The notes under the pieces were generated by a model. That model saw only the letters and a list, made by a program, of their open reading frames with translations, ran no database searches and had not been told where the DNA came from. Both the position numbers and the translations under genes were made by a program. Source: Nemopilema nomurai (taxonomy: Eukaryota > Cnidaria > Scyphozoa > Rhizostomeae > Rhizostomatidae). From it: a stretch of DNA of 64,000 nucleotides. Below are positions 1 through 10,370 of the stretch, piece by piece; within the stretch, counting starts at the first letter, position 1; each line of letters opens with the position of its first letter. The stretch covers positions 2,647,233-2,711,232 of the forward strand of contig ML133454.1 of assembly GCA_003864495.1 (NCBI GenBank), in the 5' to 3' direction.

Positions 1-1370
1 AACATTGAGGCTCTGGCATTGGGACATTGAAGAAAGCTTCCAATAACGAAGCTCAAAGCAAAGCTCCTTGGCGTCTGCAATCATTCTTTTTGACACTTCA
101 ATTTCTTAAAAGCTTTGACGCAGCCACAAAATGGAGGCGCAGCTATAAGTCGAAAAATATTGTGCTTATGATGCCAGACAATCTCAAAAATGCTAAATGA
201 GCCTTACTTAGAACACACTCTTGGAGCAGAACATTTAGGGTTTTTTGTTTATTGGGCAGCATAAAAAAGAGCATAAAGAAATATATATTACCAAGAAAAC
301 CAACTGTTAGGCAGCGCAAGAAATATACTCAAAGATAAAACTGGCTATAGTACCGTCTTGAGATCAATAAAATAAGTGGTATCTGTTGAACATCAGATTG
401 AATACTTTCTGTTTGTACAACAGACATCTTAAACAAATATTTGGACAATGCTAGGCCACTGATACGAAACGATCAGCGCCAGAGTATGCCAATTACAGTG
501 AGTGGAAACACATAAATAAAGTTTTGTTTACTTCTCTCTTGCAAATAATGGTCAATGTGAGAAGTGTCTTGAATCAGCTTTGCTTATTGGATTCCGAAGG
601 CGTTTTGATTTGCGTGGAAAAGTTCGCAACTTGTACGTTATTGGTTCACTTAAAATAAACAAGCAAGTCAATATGGAAAAATTTAGGAGCATGTGATGCA
701 AGCCAACGTCTGTGGAGGACAGCTGACCATCTTAACCACAATTTGTTTGCATTTTAAAGCACTTCACATCCAATAAATATGACCATACTGCACCAAGACC
801 ACACTCTTTTCTTGCAAGACCAAGGGAACCGTATCCAAGGTAAGTTGCTGCAGTCTTTCTCGAGACGTATGGGTCTTTTATATGCTGCTTTTGCTTCATT
901 ATTAAATCGATTGAATCCATACAGCATGATAGAACTTTTTGATAGGTTTAATGCGAAGGTTATTCGATTTTTTCTTAGCTTGCATTTGCAAACTTTATTC
1001 AAACGGCATTTAAACTGACACCATCATTCAAGTCAAGCAAAGTCCCAAAAAAATTATGATCTTCCTCCGGCTGCAATTTTTATAATTCCACTTTTCCATA
1101 ATACCAACTCAAAATAACATTTTTTGCAATTGCTTTCATTATGATAAGATTTACTAATAAACCTTCCTCAAATATGATATTAGCAGGCAAAACCTCCCTC
1201 CAGCTCCCAGCCGTAGAGCCGTCATTATTTCTGGACTCTGAAGTCAAGCATCTTTAAATTTAAAGTGTTTATTGCTTCTTTTTTGAAACTGACTTGTCTT
1301 CAGGAGGTTTTTACTTATGCATTAGTGCATCTCATACCAATACGAGCAGTAACAACCTTTCTTCTTCTAG
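1..1370 (+). other. Upstream region of astacin gene A
   Basis: No convincing coding exon is visible. The sequence is AT-rich and is matched by 12,413-13,751 with small indels; for example, bases near 1,170-1,196 are absent from copy B. A pyrimidine run ending in TAG stands directly before the ATG at 1,371, so a 5'-UTR intron probably ends there. Promoter elements could not be assigned. Confidence 0.5.
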
Positions 1371-4300
1371 ATGACAACACTTGGCTACTTCCTAGTAGCT
1401 GTTTCCTTAAGCCAGGCCCTGGCTGGTCTGCCTGGCTTCGAACAAGGTGAGTAAGGCACCACGTGCATCTAGACTAAAGGCATTTAGATTTCTTTTCAAC
1501 TCGCAAGATGTTAAATGTCTAAATGTCTTAAATGTTCATGTTAAAATGTTTGAATTTTGCCTGCCTTTTCGGTTCTTTTTAAAATACATTGATTTCTTTC
1601 CCTCATTGAAATTTGGCTCAATTGAATGATGCTTTCTCTGCGGAGAACATTGTGTAAGGCAACTAAATGGAAGTGGTTCTGTGGTTAAAAAATAAACATT
1701 GGTACGAAATGTCTTCGTAATTAACATACTCGGTACAATTCATAACATGAACACTATTGTCTCTTTCAGATCCGCTGGCAAGTCCTCAACAATCTGCTTC
1801 ATTGTTCGGCGACATGAAACTTACAGCAAAACAGAACCTGGCTGTGAAAATGGGACGAGATGTTGGATCAGGTGGAAACACCTTCGCAGGTAGCAACAAG
1901 GTGACGCTGCGATGGCCAAATGCTGTGGTTCCATACACAATTGACTGCAGTTTAGGTAACTTCATAAACGTTTTTCAGAGACCGTCTGATTTCGTATAAA
2001 CTAAGACTTTTGACCATGCAATATCGTAGAAAAATGAATACTTTTCTCCCCACAAGCGAATCATGTGCTTGCCAATATGCTTTATTTCGCTTCCTTCATA
2101 TGCAATAAGTTAAGGCTTTATGACCGTTAAGAGAACCTTGTTGTTGAGAAATAAAAGCATCAAAATATGGATATCAACTGAAATGCGTTTGGATGCTCTA
2201 ACTTTTTATGTTCGTTATATCCTTTTGAGAACTTTGATACTTTCTTGTAGAACCTATTAGCTCCTAAAAATTCGAATATTCATTAACAAATACTTTTAGT
2301 TTACTGATAAGAATTATCTTGCAAACCTCCTTAAAACATCGTCTTTACAATAAAGATCTTTTTGATTCAACATATTTTAGTTTATGCTTTAATTATTGTC
2401 TTTATCTATAAGAAAACATGCCAAGCGCACTGAGGGCCATCCGTCTTGCCATGAACCAATGGGAGAGCAAAACGTGTATTCGATTTGTGCCAAGAACCAA
2501 TGAACAGGACTATTTGGAATTTTTCAGAGATACCCAGTACGTATTTCATTCTATTTTTCTGCTTTGTAAACTGGCAACGTATCTGTTAAGTGCCACTGCG
2601 AAGATTTAAAAGGCCCTCTTAGAAGGAGCAGTCGTGACGCAATGCCATCAAGGACTCTTGAACGCAACAGAACGAATGGGCAAAATGCAACGCTTTTCTA
2701 ATATGCTTTGAGATGTATTTGTATTATCCATTTATTATTTCAGTATTGAATAAAGACGCGAGAAAGCTAATTGAAAGCATGTGATGGTGAACAGCAACTT
2801 GATCTCCTTTTCTCATTTGTGAAGAATACTTATTTAATTTTTTTTTAAAATGAACTGTTAATTTTTAGCTGCTGGGGTCATGTTGGACGAATTGGAGGCA
2901 AATCGCAAATTTCAGTTGGGGATGGTTGTGATTATGAGCACGTGATGGTGCATGAAATTGGCCACTCTGTTGGATTTTGGCACGAGCAGAACCGAATGGA
3001 CAGAGATAGCTACGTGCAGGTCCACTGGGACAACATTGAAGAATGTAAGCTCGATTATGAGTGGCACCTTTGCGACCTCTTTGGCGTTTGCATTTTCATG
3101 CCTATTAATATTTCAAGTTCCAGGAAGTAACTCTATGTCAGTTTTTATGTGAGCTTCAAGAAAAGGAATCAAAAGTTTTCCTGTCCCTAGTTGTGGCATT
3201 AATTACGTCATCTCTTTAATGTTACAACACAGTGATGGACAATTCAACAAGGGCTCTTTTCTTGTATAAGGGACGTTATCGTGTTGCTGACTGCAAATTG
3301 ATAGGAGAACATGTTAATACATGCAAAATAGGCTTTAAGCATGAAATTGACATTGATGCTAAACTTCACAGGGGTAAAGAGCGCATTTGACAAGGTGAAG
3401 GACTCTGATGACTATGGTGTCCCTTATGACTATGCCTCGATCATGCACTACCCATGGCACGCATTCTCAAAGAATGGCAGGGACACCATGACACCCTTGA
3501 GGACAGTTGCCAAGCAACCATACATTGAGCTCAGTGATGGAGACGCAAAGCAGACCAATCGAATGTACAAATGCAGCAGTGAGTCCCTTAGAGTCTTTTG
3601 ATGGCATCACATAATACTGCTGCTAGTATTTATTATGCACTGATGAACGATAAAGTGCAAACTTTACTGAGCATCAAAGAAGATGTCTTGTATACTCTAA
3701 CCAATTTTTTCCTAACAAGATTAACCTCGAGCCTGATGTGTTTAAATAAATGTTACTTTGTACTGACAATAATTTCACATCCCTTTTGCAGCTTACAATA
3801 AGGCAAAAAGATCACTGGGAAGTATGTGACTTTAGTTCTTGATTGCATGTTTTATATTTTATCCATAATCGCAATAATAATTATAATAGTGTGCAGGATA
3901 AGTTCAAACGATCTACCTACGGTCATAAAATACAACAATTAGTACAATATTCTAACATTTTGAACTGGGAAGAAGATTTTTTGCAAACGGAATCTCTCAA
4001 ATGTACATACAGTTATATGATGAAGGGCCTGAGCTTGCCGTCTCTTCCAAACCACCGCATCAATTCATCGCCCAATCACCCTAGTCTAATCGCGCCATCG
4101 TCTAATCGCCCAACTCTAATTGCTTCCCGGCTTCGCATCTCGCACCTTGTCATTGCATGCCATGCGCCAGTTCTTTATTCGTCTTTAGTCGCTTTACTAA
4201 TCGCTCACCTCTTCAACAGGCTGCGTTGACAACGAAAGCAGTGACCGATGCCAGGCGTGGGCTGCTGTCAATGGCTGCCGCACCAGCTCGTACGTTCTCG

Positions 4301-7300
4301 AGAACTGTGCCAAGACTTGCGCCTCACCACTCTGTGACACAAATGGTAAGAACCCCTAGTATTACATTTGAACATTCCAACCATGTTGGATATTGTTACT
4401 TTAAAGGGATTTAGAAAGTCCGGCAGACAAAGAAAACACTTTCTTCATTACCTATTCTCACACACGCCGTACTGGTCGTGAAAGAGTGAAATGGCCTAAT
4501 CAATACTATCCCCATATTTTACGATATTGATATTGAACGTAGAAGTGTTTAGGAGTGTTTTACAAAGTATTTAAGATGTGGACTAGCCTGGAACAGTCAA
4601 GATCTTATAGTGCAGCAATCGCATTTAGAATGTGACAAAGCCATTAAGTATTGCACGTTTTTCTTTTAGCTGCTTGCGTTGATCAGTCTACTCAGTGCAA
4701 GGATTGGGCTAAATGGGGGCATTGTACGTTGAACCCCACTGTAATGTGGAACTGCGTCAAGAGCTGCAACCCTCGCTGCCAAGGTTTGAGATACCTTTGA
4801 TAAAATTATCTCATAATATTTTTGAAAAAAATTAGCGTAAATTTCATTTGACTGAATAGTTCAGGTTTCTCGGTGTAGTTATTCGAGATTAAGATCAGCA
4901 TTGATTATGGAAATGGCATTAAAACATTTCTTAATAACAGCTCTTAAATAATTTCTGTACAACATTAACTTATTTTGGAATATCTAAATTATTTAAATAG
5001 GCAGTTGCTATGAGAACAAACTCTGTGCAAATAAATGTCATGAATTGTGATTATTTGAATGGTGTTACCTAGGATACCTCCATCTTGAAGCATTATACAG
5101 CATTAAGTAGATACTGCCTGCAAACTTAAGACAGATGATGAACGAATACTTTTTTAATAGCATCATTGTCTGTGGTAACTTGACCAATCTATTATAGGTG
5201 AATTACTTGTGATTGGAAACTGATGCTAAATCATTTTTGTTGTAGGTGTTGTTACCCCACCCCCAGTTACTCAAGCCCCCACCACAAACCCACCAATTAC
5301 ACCAGTCACCAATACACCAATCACAGGACCACTGCCAACGTCTAAAACAGGAGGTGTTAAACTCGGCATCGGTAAGTTTAAGTCAATTTGAACTTTTCCT
5401 ATGTAGATGACTAGATCAAATCTCAGGTAGGGTAGCGTTTTACTGTTGATCAAAATGTTTTACGTTCTACAATGGATCATAAATATAGATGCTTCTTTAC
5501 ATCATTTTTACATCATCTCTTTAATTTGTTCTTAATTTGGCACACAATTTTAGGTTTGCTGTGTCTTGACAAACACCCAGACTGTCCAAAATGGGCCGGA
5601 TGGGGCGAATGCCAACGAAATCCAGGCTATATGTCGCATAACTGCAAGTTGTCATGCAACCAGACAGACTGCGACAGAGGAATTCAAAAGCCACCAGGTC
5701 AGTTATCCAGTTTTATCAGATTCCCTTTCGTAAGACAAACAAGCTGTAGAAAGAATTCGAAGGGAGCCTTAAAAGTTGCTTCCAGAACCGGGCTAGGTGT
5801 CTTGGAGCTGCAAGTGCAATCTTATCTTTAAGAAACAGAAGCCTTTGAGTAGGGATTTAGGAGATCGAAGTACTGTCTGTAAATTGAACAGACATGATAT
5901 AGACAGGACATCTGTGTGCATTGCGAAACCCATTACGACACTAGATTTGTTAGATGCAAAATTGTTTCTCAGGTACTTGCAATGAGCCTCTTGGTATGGC
6001 CTGGGATGGCAAAACATGGAAAATTCCAGATTCATCAATCAGAGCTGACTCCGTTCTTAGTCCAGGTTTGTGCTTGAAGCTTCTTTATATAACTAGTTCC
6101 ACGTAGGTGCATTTTGCAAATACTCGATGTGCTATGATCAATTTGCGTTCTGGCATTTCTGCAGTTGCTACTGTTTGCATATTCAATATATTTTTAATAA
6201 TATATATATAATAATAATATAATAAGATTTTCAATCAACAAGAGCAAGCTAGCTGAAAATCCACTTCCATAAGGAATCGAAGATGAGGCTGATTCAAGAT
6301 GAAGCTGATTCATTATGAGGCTGATTCAAGATGAGGCTGATTCAAGATGAGGCTGATTCAAGATGAGGCTGATTCAAGATGAGGCAGATCTTTGGAACGT
6401 GGAAGAATTACCACGCCTGTACCACATCATTTAGATATGACGTCATTTTCTTTTGTCGGGTAATAAATGAAAGCTTTTTACTGCAATTGTAGGAGGCAGT
6501 TGGCAAGCAGCTGGTAAAAACGCGAGATTGTATTACCACGATGACCACACAAACAAGCGAATTGCAGCTTGGTGTGTAGCCTCTTGGGACGATTTCAGAC
6601 AGAACCCTTTCATTCAAGTGGATCTTGGTGCAACTAAGAACGTTCAGTACATAGCAACTCAAGGTATCCAATACACTGCTAAGTTGCTTAACATTTTGGT
6701 CGTTCCTTTTGGCCTGTTTTGAAGTAATAGCTAGACACACGCAGGCTTAAGCAGAAATAAACATTTTTACAAATATGGATTGATTGACAGAATAAGGCTT
6801 CACTGCAAGTTTTACGATTTGGTCTAAATTATTCTAATTTAAAGAGAATCACTGTTATCAGAAAGCTTGACAACTTTGTCTAGAACAGGCATAAACGGCA
6901 CCTCCTTATCAGTTCTAATTGTAATTGTTTCAACTACACCGGTGAAGAGAAAAGACCGTTGGACACATCGAGAAATGCCAATTGGATCAAAGAAGAAAGA
7001 GATACTTTCGAAAAAATGTAACGAAAATGCTATGTGAAAATGATCTAAGCTTGAGTGTCCCCATTTGGCTCTTTGTTGATTCATCATTGCTCTGCATCAT
7101 TCAGGCCGAGACAAGTACTTTGAGCGTGTGAGCCAGTACAAGATCAAGTACAGTAACGACGGATCAAACTTCCAATCGTACATGGAAAACGGAGCAGAGA
7201 AGGTGAGACACTTTGCATTCATCACTTGCATTCATCAGAAATCGGAAGTCAACACTTCTTCTTTCATAATATTATCCACAATGTTATCCACAATGGCATC

Positions 7301-7792
7301 TCCTAAATCAGATTCAAGAAATTTATCATACCTTTTCAAAAGCTGCCTTGAGACAGAAAGTGTTTGAAAATGCAATTGATGCTACAATGCTTGCCTTGAT
7401 CTCATTGAGAAAGTTTCTGTAAGCAGCGTCACCTTCAGTTATTCCTTCAGAAGGCTTAAGATTAGCAAATAGATGCATGTCTACAAATCCAAGCCATTAG
7501 AACCCTTTTTGCCTCTGAAATATCGAAATAATATCGCCGCTTACCTTTCTTCATAAATACTTAACTTAGTCTACTCTCCGATGCTTTATTGCGAATTAGA
7601 CATGACTGTAGGAATTCAGCTCCCAGCTGATAATGCTTATGTTTTTCCAACGCAAAGGTGTTTGATGGCAACTGTGACCACTTCACGCCCATTCTGAACA
7701 AGTTTGAGAACAGGATCCAGGCAAGGTACCTCAGACTGTACCCAACAAAAGCCAACTACCCATGCATCAGAATGGAGTTCTATGGATGTTGA
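1371..7792 (+). CDS. Secreted astacin metalloprotease with three ShKT domains and a C-terminal F5/8C domain (copy A)
   Basis: Fourteen exons: 1371-1446, 1770-1955, 2413-2536, 2869-3044, 3372-3578, 3792-3821, 4220-4345, 4670-4783, 5246-5371, 5554-5697, 5973-6065, 6493-6663, 7105-7202, 7658-7792. They join to 1,806 nt (601 residues), with GT-AG ends throughout. A signal peptide (residues 1-19) is followed by a short propeptide with FGDM at 38-41, where D40 is the likely aspartate switch. The astacin zinc site HEIGHSVGFWHEQNR starts at 157 and the Met-turn SIMHY is at 210-214. C109-C255 and C130-C149 fit the family disulfides. Three six-cysteine ShKT domains lie at 268-305, 311-345 and 392-428; a Pro/Thr-rich linker (347-388) separates the last two. 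An F5/8C domain runs from 439 to the terminal Gly-Cys. All zinc ligands are present, so an active secreted protease is expected, perhaps tethered by the discoidin domain. AATAAA at 7,929-7,934 is a candidate poly(A) signal. Substrate unknown. Confidence 0.94.
6185..6232. repeat. AT-rich simple repeat in intron 11 of astacin A
   Basis: A run of TA and ATA units lies just before the 16-bp minisatellite. The same tract is present in copy B at about 18,730-18,775, so it predates the duplication. Confidence 0.8.
6282..6389. repeat. 16-bp minisatellite in intron 11 of astacin A
   Basis: The unit GATGAGGCTGATTCAA is repeated six times (6,282-6,377), then a partial copy follows. One unit carries G-to-A and A-to-T changes and the next begins with T. 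Copy B has only four full units at the matching place. It lies in an intron, has no spacers of CRISPR type, and is an ordinary tandem repeat. Confidence 0.95.
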
Positions 7793-9640
7793 ACATGTTT
7801 GTCAAAGAAGAATGCGTTGTAGTAATCTATAATTAAAAAGTGCGAAGCAGATCTGACTCATTTTTCCTGCCTTTTCTTCCCCAACAAATACATTAGAAAT
7901 ATAAAGTAATGTGTAATTGAATTTTGAAAATAAACAATGGAGTTTAGATGCTTATATTGGTCTATATTGTATTTGATGAGCTGGTTTCTCGCACATAGAT
8001 AAGTTAACTTTAGAAATTAAAACCAGGCGAACCCTGTGGCCAATCAACTTTTTTTAGCAGTCAGTTTCGTAAATGATAGATAGCGATGAGTAGAAAACAA
8101 AATGAACCCGAGACTTTAGCCAGAGCGTATATCGATGAAAGGTAGAGATGCTATAAAAAGTTATTTAAACTCAGGAAAACGAAGCTTTCAATTCTACTAA
8201 AGAAAAGACACTTCAATCAGAGAAAGAACAATGTATTTTTCACAGTGTTTATCAGGAATACTTGACATGGCATGTTACACTGAACCATGCAGTGACTAGA
8301 GAGTTGTTGAGGTGACGCTAGGGCGGTCTTGATGTGATGACTCTCTTTCAGAACACACCACCAAACATTTTCCTTGTGATTTACTGACTGAAAAATCGAA
8401 TCAATCCCCTTTTTTTCCATTCATGGACAAATCGTCTTCATCTCCTTTGTCTTTAACATCTTCTTCTCTGTCCTAAAAATATTCTCCTTCGTCTCAAAAA
8501 CCTTCTCTTTTGTCTTAAAAACCTTCTCCTTGATCTTAAAAATCTTTCCTTCTGTCGTAAAAATGTTCTCCTTGATCTTAAACATCTTCTCCTTTCTCTT
8601 AACAATTCACTTGCATCTAGCATAACAGTCATTCACAATGTTTCAGTCTGTTTGTAGAGCACACCTGTCGTGGTGTTTCACTGTTGATCGTAACTCTGGG
8701 CAACTTGCTTATCCACCAGTAATTTGATGTTGTTGTATTGATGAACTGTATTTTCGCATGAAAGTAGAAAGAACTAGCTAAATTCTCATTTTATCCAAAA
8801 GTTATTGTCATTTTTCTATTTCACCCGTCTGAGTTGCACGAATATTGTTGCAAAAAATCCTTACACTTCCCAACCAGTCAACAAGTCATTCTTCATTTGC
8901 TCTCAACTGTTTATAAACGAGTGCTTAAATTTGATGCAGACTGAATAAGAACAAAGTCGACGATTTGCAACGAAAATGCAAATTTTCACACAGAAATAGG
9001 TTTAAAGGTCAAAACAGAAGAAGGTAAAAAGCATGTCTATAGAAAATAGATGATCACATCTCTGAAGCCTGTCCTTTGATTTATTTATTTCAAGTCTAAA
9101 ACGCTGTGGGTTTGAAAAAGGACATGACGCTCATATTCTGTATGAATGCAGCAACCAATTGCCTTTTCACAGCAATTTCAAAAAGTTTATTGCTTCACTT
9201 TAAATTTTTCTTGTCACATAGTTAGATTGGAGGATTTTTGCGCTTGCTTTGACGCAAACAAAACATGTTGCCCAGGTATTCTTTGCATCTTGAATCCAAA
9301 AGACCTTGCGGCTCTTGCAGACTGAGAAAGTGTTTGCAATCAATCTTTGTCCCGGACTATAAGGTCTAGGGTATTTCCAAAGTTCTTAAATGTTTTTACA
9401 ATTTAAAAATCGAATATTTTTGCATTCTTCTTAAGTTTTTGAAGAAATGGCCATTCTAGGCATTATTTCAAGCTGCTAGTTTGAAAAATCAGTGAGCCAC
9501 TGTAGAGCATGAAATTTTGAATTTGTGTAACAGAACCTTGTTCGGAACAAAATAAAATAACGGTGTTGGTAGAGTAATGAGTTTAAATGAAAGCAAATTT
9601 GAGAGTGAAAGCGCTGAGAAGTAAGCCATTTTGCTTAAAA
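7793..9640. other. 3' flank of astacin A
   Basis: Non-coding flank shared with unit B. It holds a possible poly(A) signal at 7,929 and a 21-bp CT-rich tandem repeat at 8,437-8,606. No open frame here has recognisable protein features. Homology to unit B ends near 9,640. Confidence 0.6.
8437..8606. repeat. 21-bp CT-rich tandem repeat, unit A
   Basis: About seven to eight degenerate units of the form ATCTTCTCCTTGATCTTAAAA follow one another. The matching tract in unit B, at about 23,283-23,472, has different units and indels. Because 21 bp is seven codons, the minus strand stays open through it, but copy B breaks that frame. Confidence 0.85.
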
Positions 9641-9845
9641 CCATCACTAGCGCAAAAAATACTTAGTCTAAATTTGCGTTGGACAACAAAAGTCTTTCTC
9701 ACTTTTGGAATCAGTACATTTGTGTTCAGGGTATTCCGCCTGGAAACTGACAGTTGAGCGTACTTGGAAAGCTTGTAGTTTTTTACGTAGAATGAAGTAT
9801 CAATGCGGATAAATGGCTTGACCTCGAGTGCCGGCTTGAAAGCAT

Positions 9846-9919
9846 GACCCGATAGCTCAGTTGGTAGAGCACTTGGCGTTCAAAGTCAAGGGTCGTGAGT
9901 TCGAGTCCCGCTTGGGTCG
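9846..9919 (+). tRNA. tRNA-like sequence with intact A and B boxes (probable tRNA pseudogene or SINE head)
   Basis: A seven-base acceptor stem (GACCCGA with TTGGGTC), a D arm (GCTC/GAGC) and a T arm with loop TTCGAGT are visible. The A box (TAGCTCAGTTGG) and B box (GAGTTCGAGTC) match Pol III internal promoters, and a TTTT terminator follows. The anticodon arm is abnormal. A five-pair stem leaves a nine-base loop; a six-pair stem leaves the loop GTTCAAA, which would read anticodon TCA. The T stem has one A-C mismatch. There is no long variable arm, so it is not tRNA-Sec. I infer a decayed tRNA or tRNA-derived element. It lies in the spacer unique to this side of the duplication. Confidence 0.6.
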
Positions 9920-10370
9920 GTTAATTTTCCGCACTCTCTATGATCCTTCAATGAAGTATCTAAACATCTTTCTGGAAAAATCGCACAAGCGCACAAATTG
10001 TAATGAATAATATCGACCAACATTTACAGGATAACATTTTCAGTCAAAATTTGACTGCTGTTGCATACGATATTGCTGTCAAGGCGATTTAGAAAATTAC
10101 AGGATTACCACTAGAAAAGGACCTCATAAACAATTCCTCCAAAAATATAAATAATAGGTGGAGAATTCATATTCTTAAAAAGGCTTTTCGAAAAAAACAT
10201 TCAGGCCGTTGCAATTTACCCAAGGAGGATTCGTTACTTGTATCGCCGCTTCGTCATGGTTAACTGCAGTGGGATGCACAACATTTTCATCGTCTGTGTT
10301 GATTGTTTCAGTTCGTACAAACCGCAATTGAGTGAAATATTGTTTTGGTGTCTCATTGACAAATGGTGTT

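Larger units (their letters stand above)
1..9640. repeat. Tandem segmental duplication, unit A
   Basis: This stretch is repeated almost base for base from 12,413 onward. The match starts at the first base of the window, so the true left edge lies outside it. Similarity covers the upstream region, all exons and introns of the astacin gene and about 1.8 kb of 3' flank, and fades near 9,640. Differences are single-base changes, short indels and tandem-repeat copy number. The unit holds one complete astacin-type gene. Breakpoints are judged by eye. Confidence 0.93.

Noticed and set aside
754..1002. Minus-strand frame containing YVSRKTAATYLGYGSLG, also present at 13,139-13,414
   Set aside because: Similarity between copies is explained by the recent duplication. 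A 4-base indel near 13,322 shifts the upstream part, and no domain is recognisable.
6282..6389. Regular short direct repeats that could suggest a CRISPR array
   Set aside because: The 16-bp units follow each other without spacers, lie in an intron of a eukaryotic gene, and are a minisatellite.
8437..8606. Minus-strand heptad-like frame of FKIKEKV-type repeats made by the 21-bp CT-rich array
   Set aside because: The frame lacks a good start and is broken by indels in the matching tract of unit B, so it is not kept as coding sequence.
9846..9919. Functional selenocysteine or suppressor tRNA, because one fold reads anticodon UCA
   Set aside because: It lacks the long variable arm and the 9-bp acceptor of tRNA-Sec, and the reading depends on an irregular six-pair anticodon stem.
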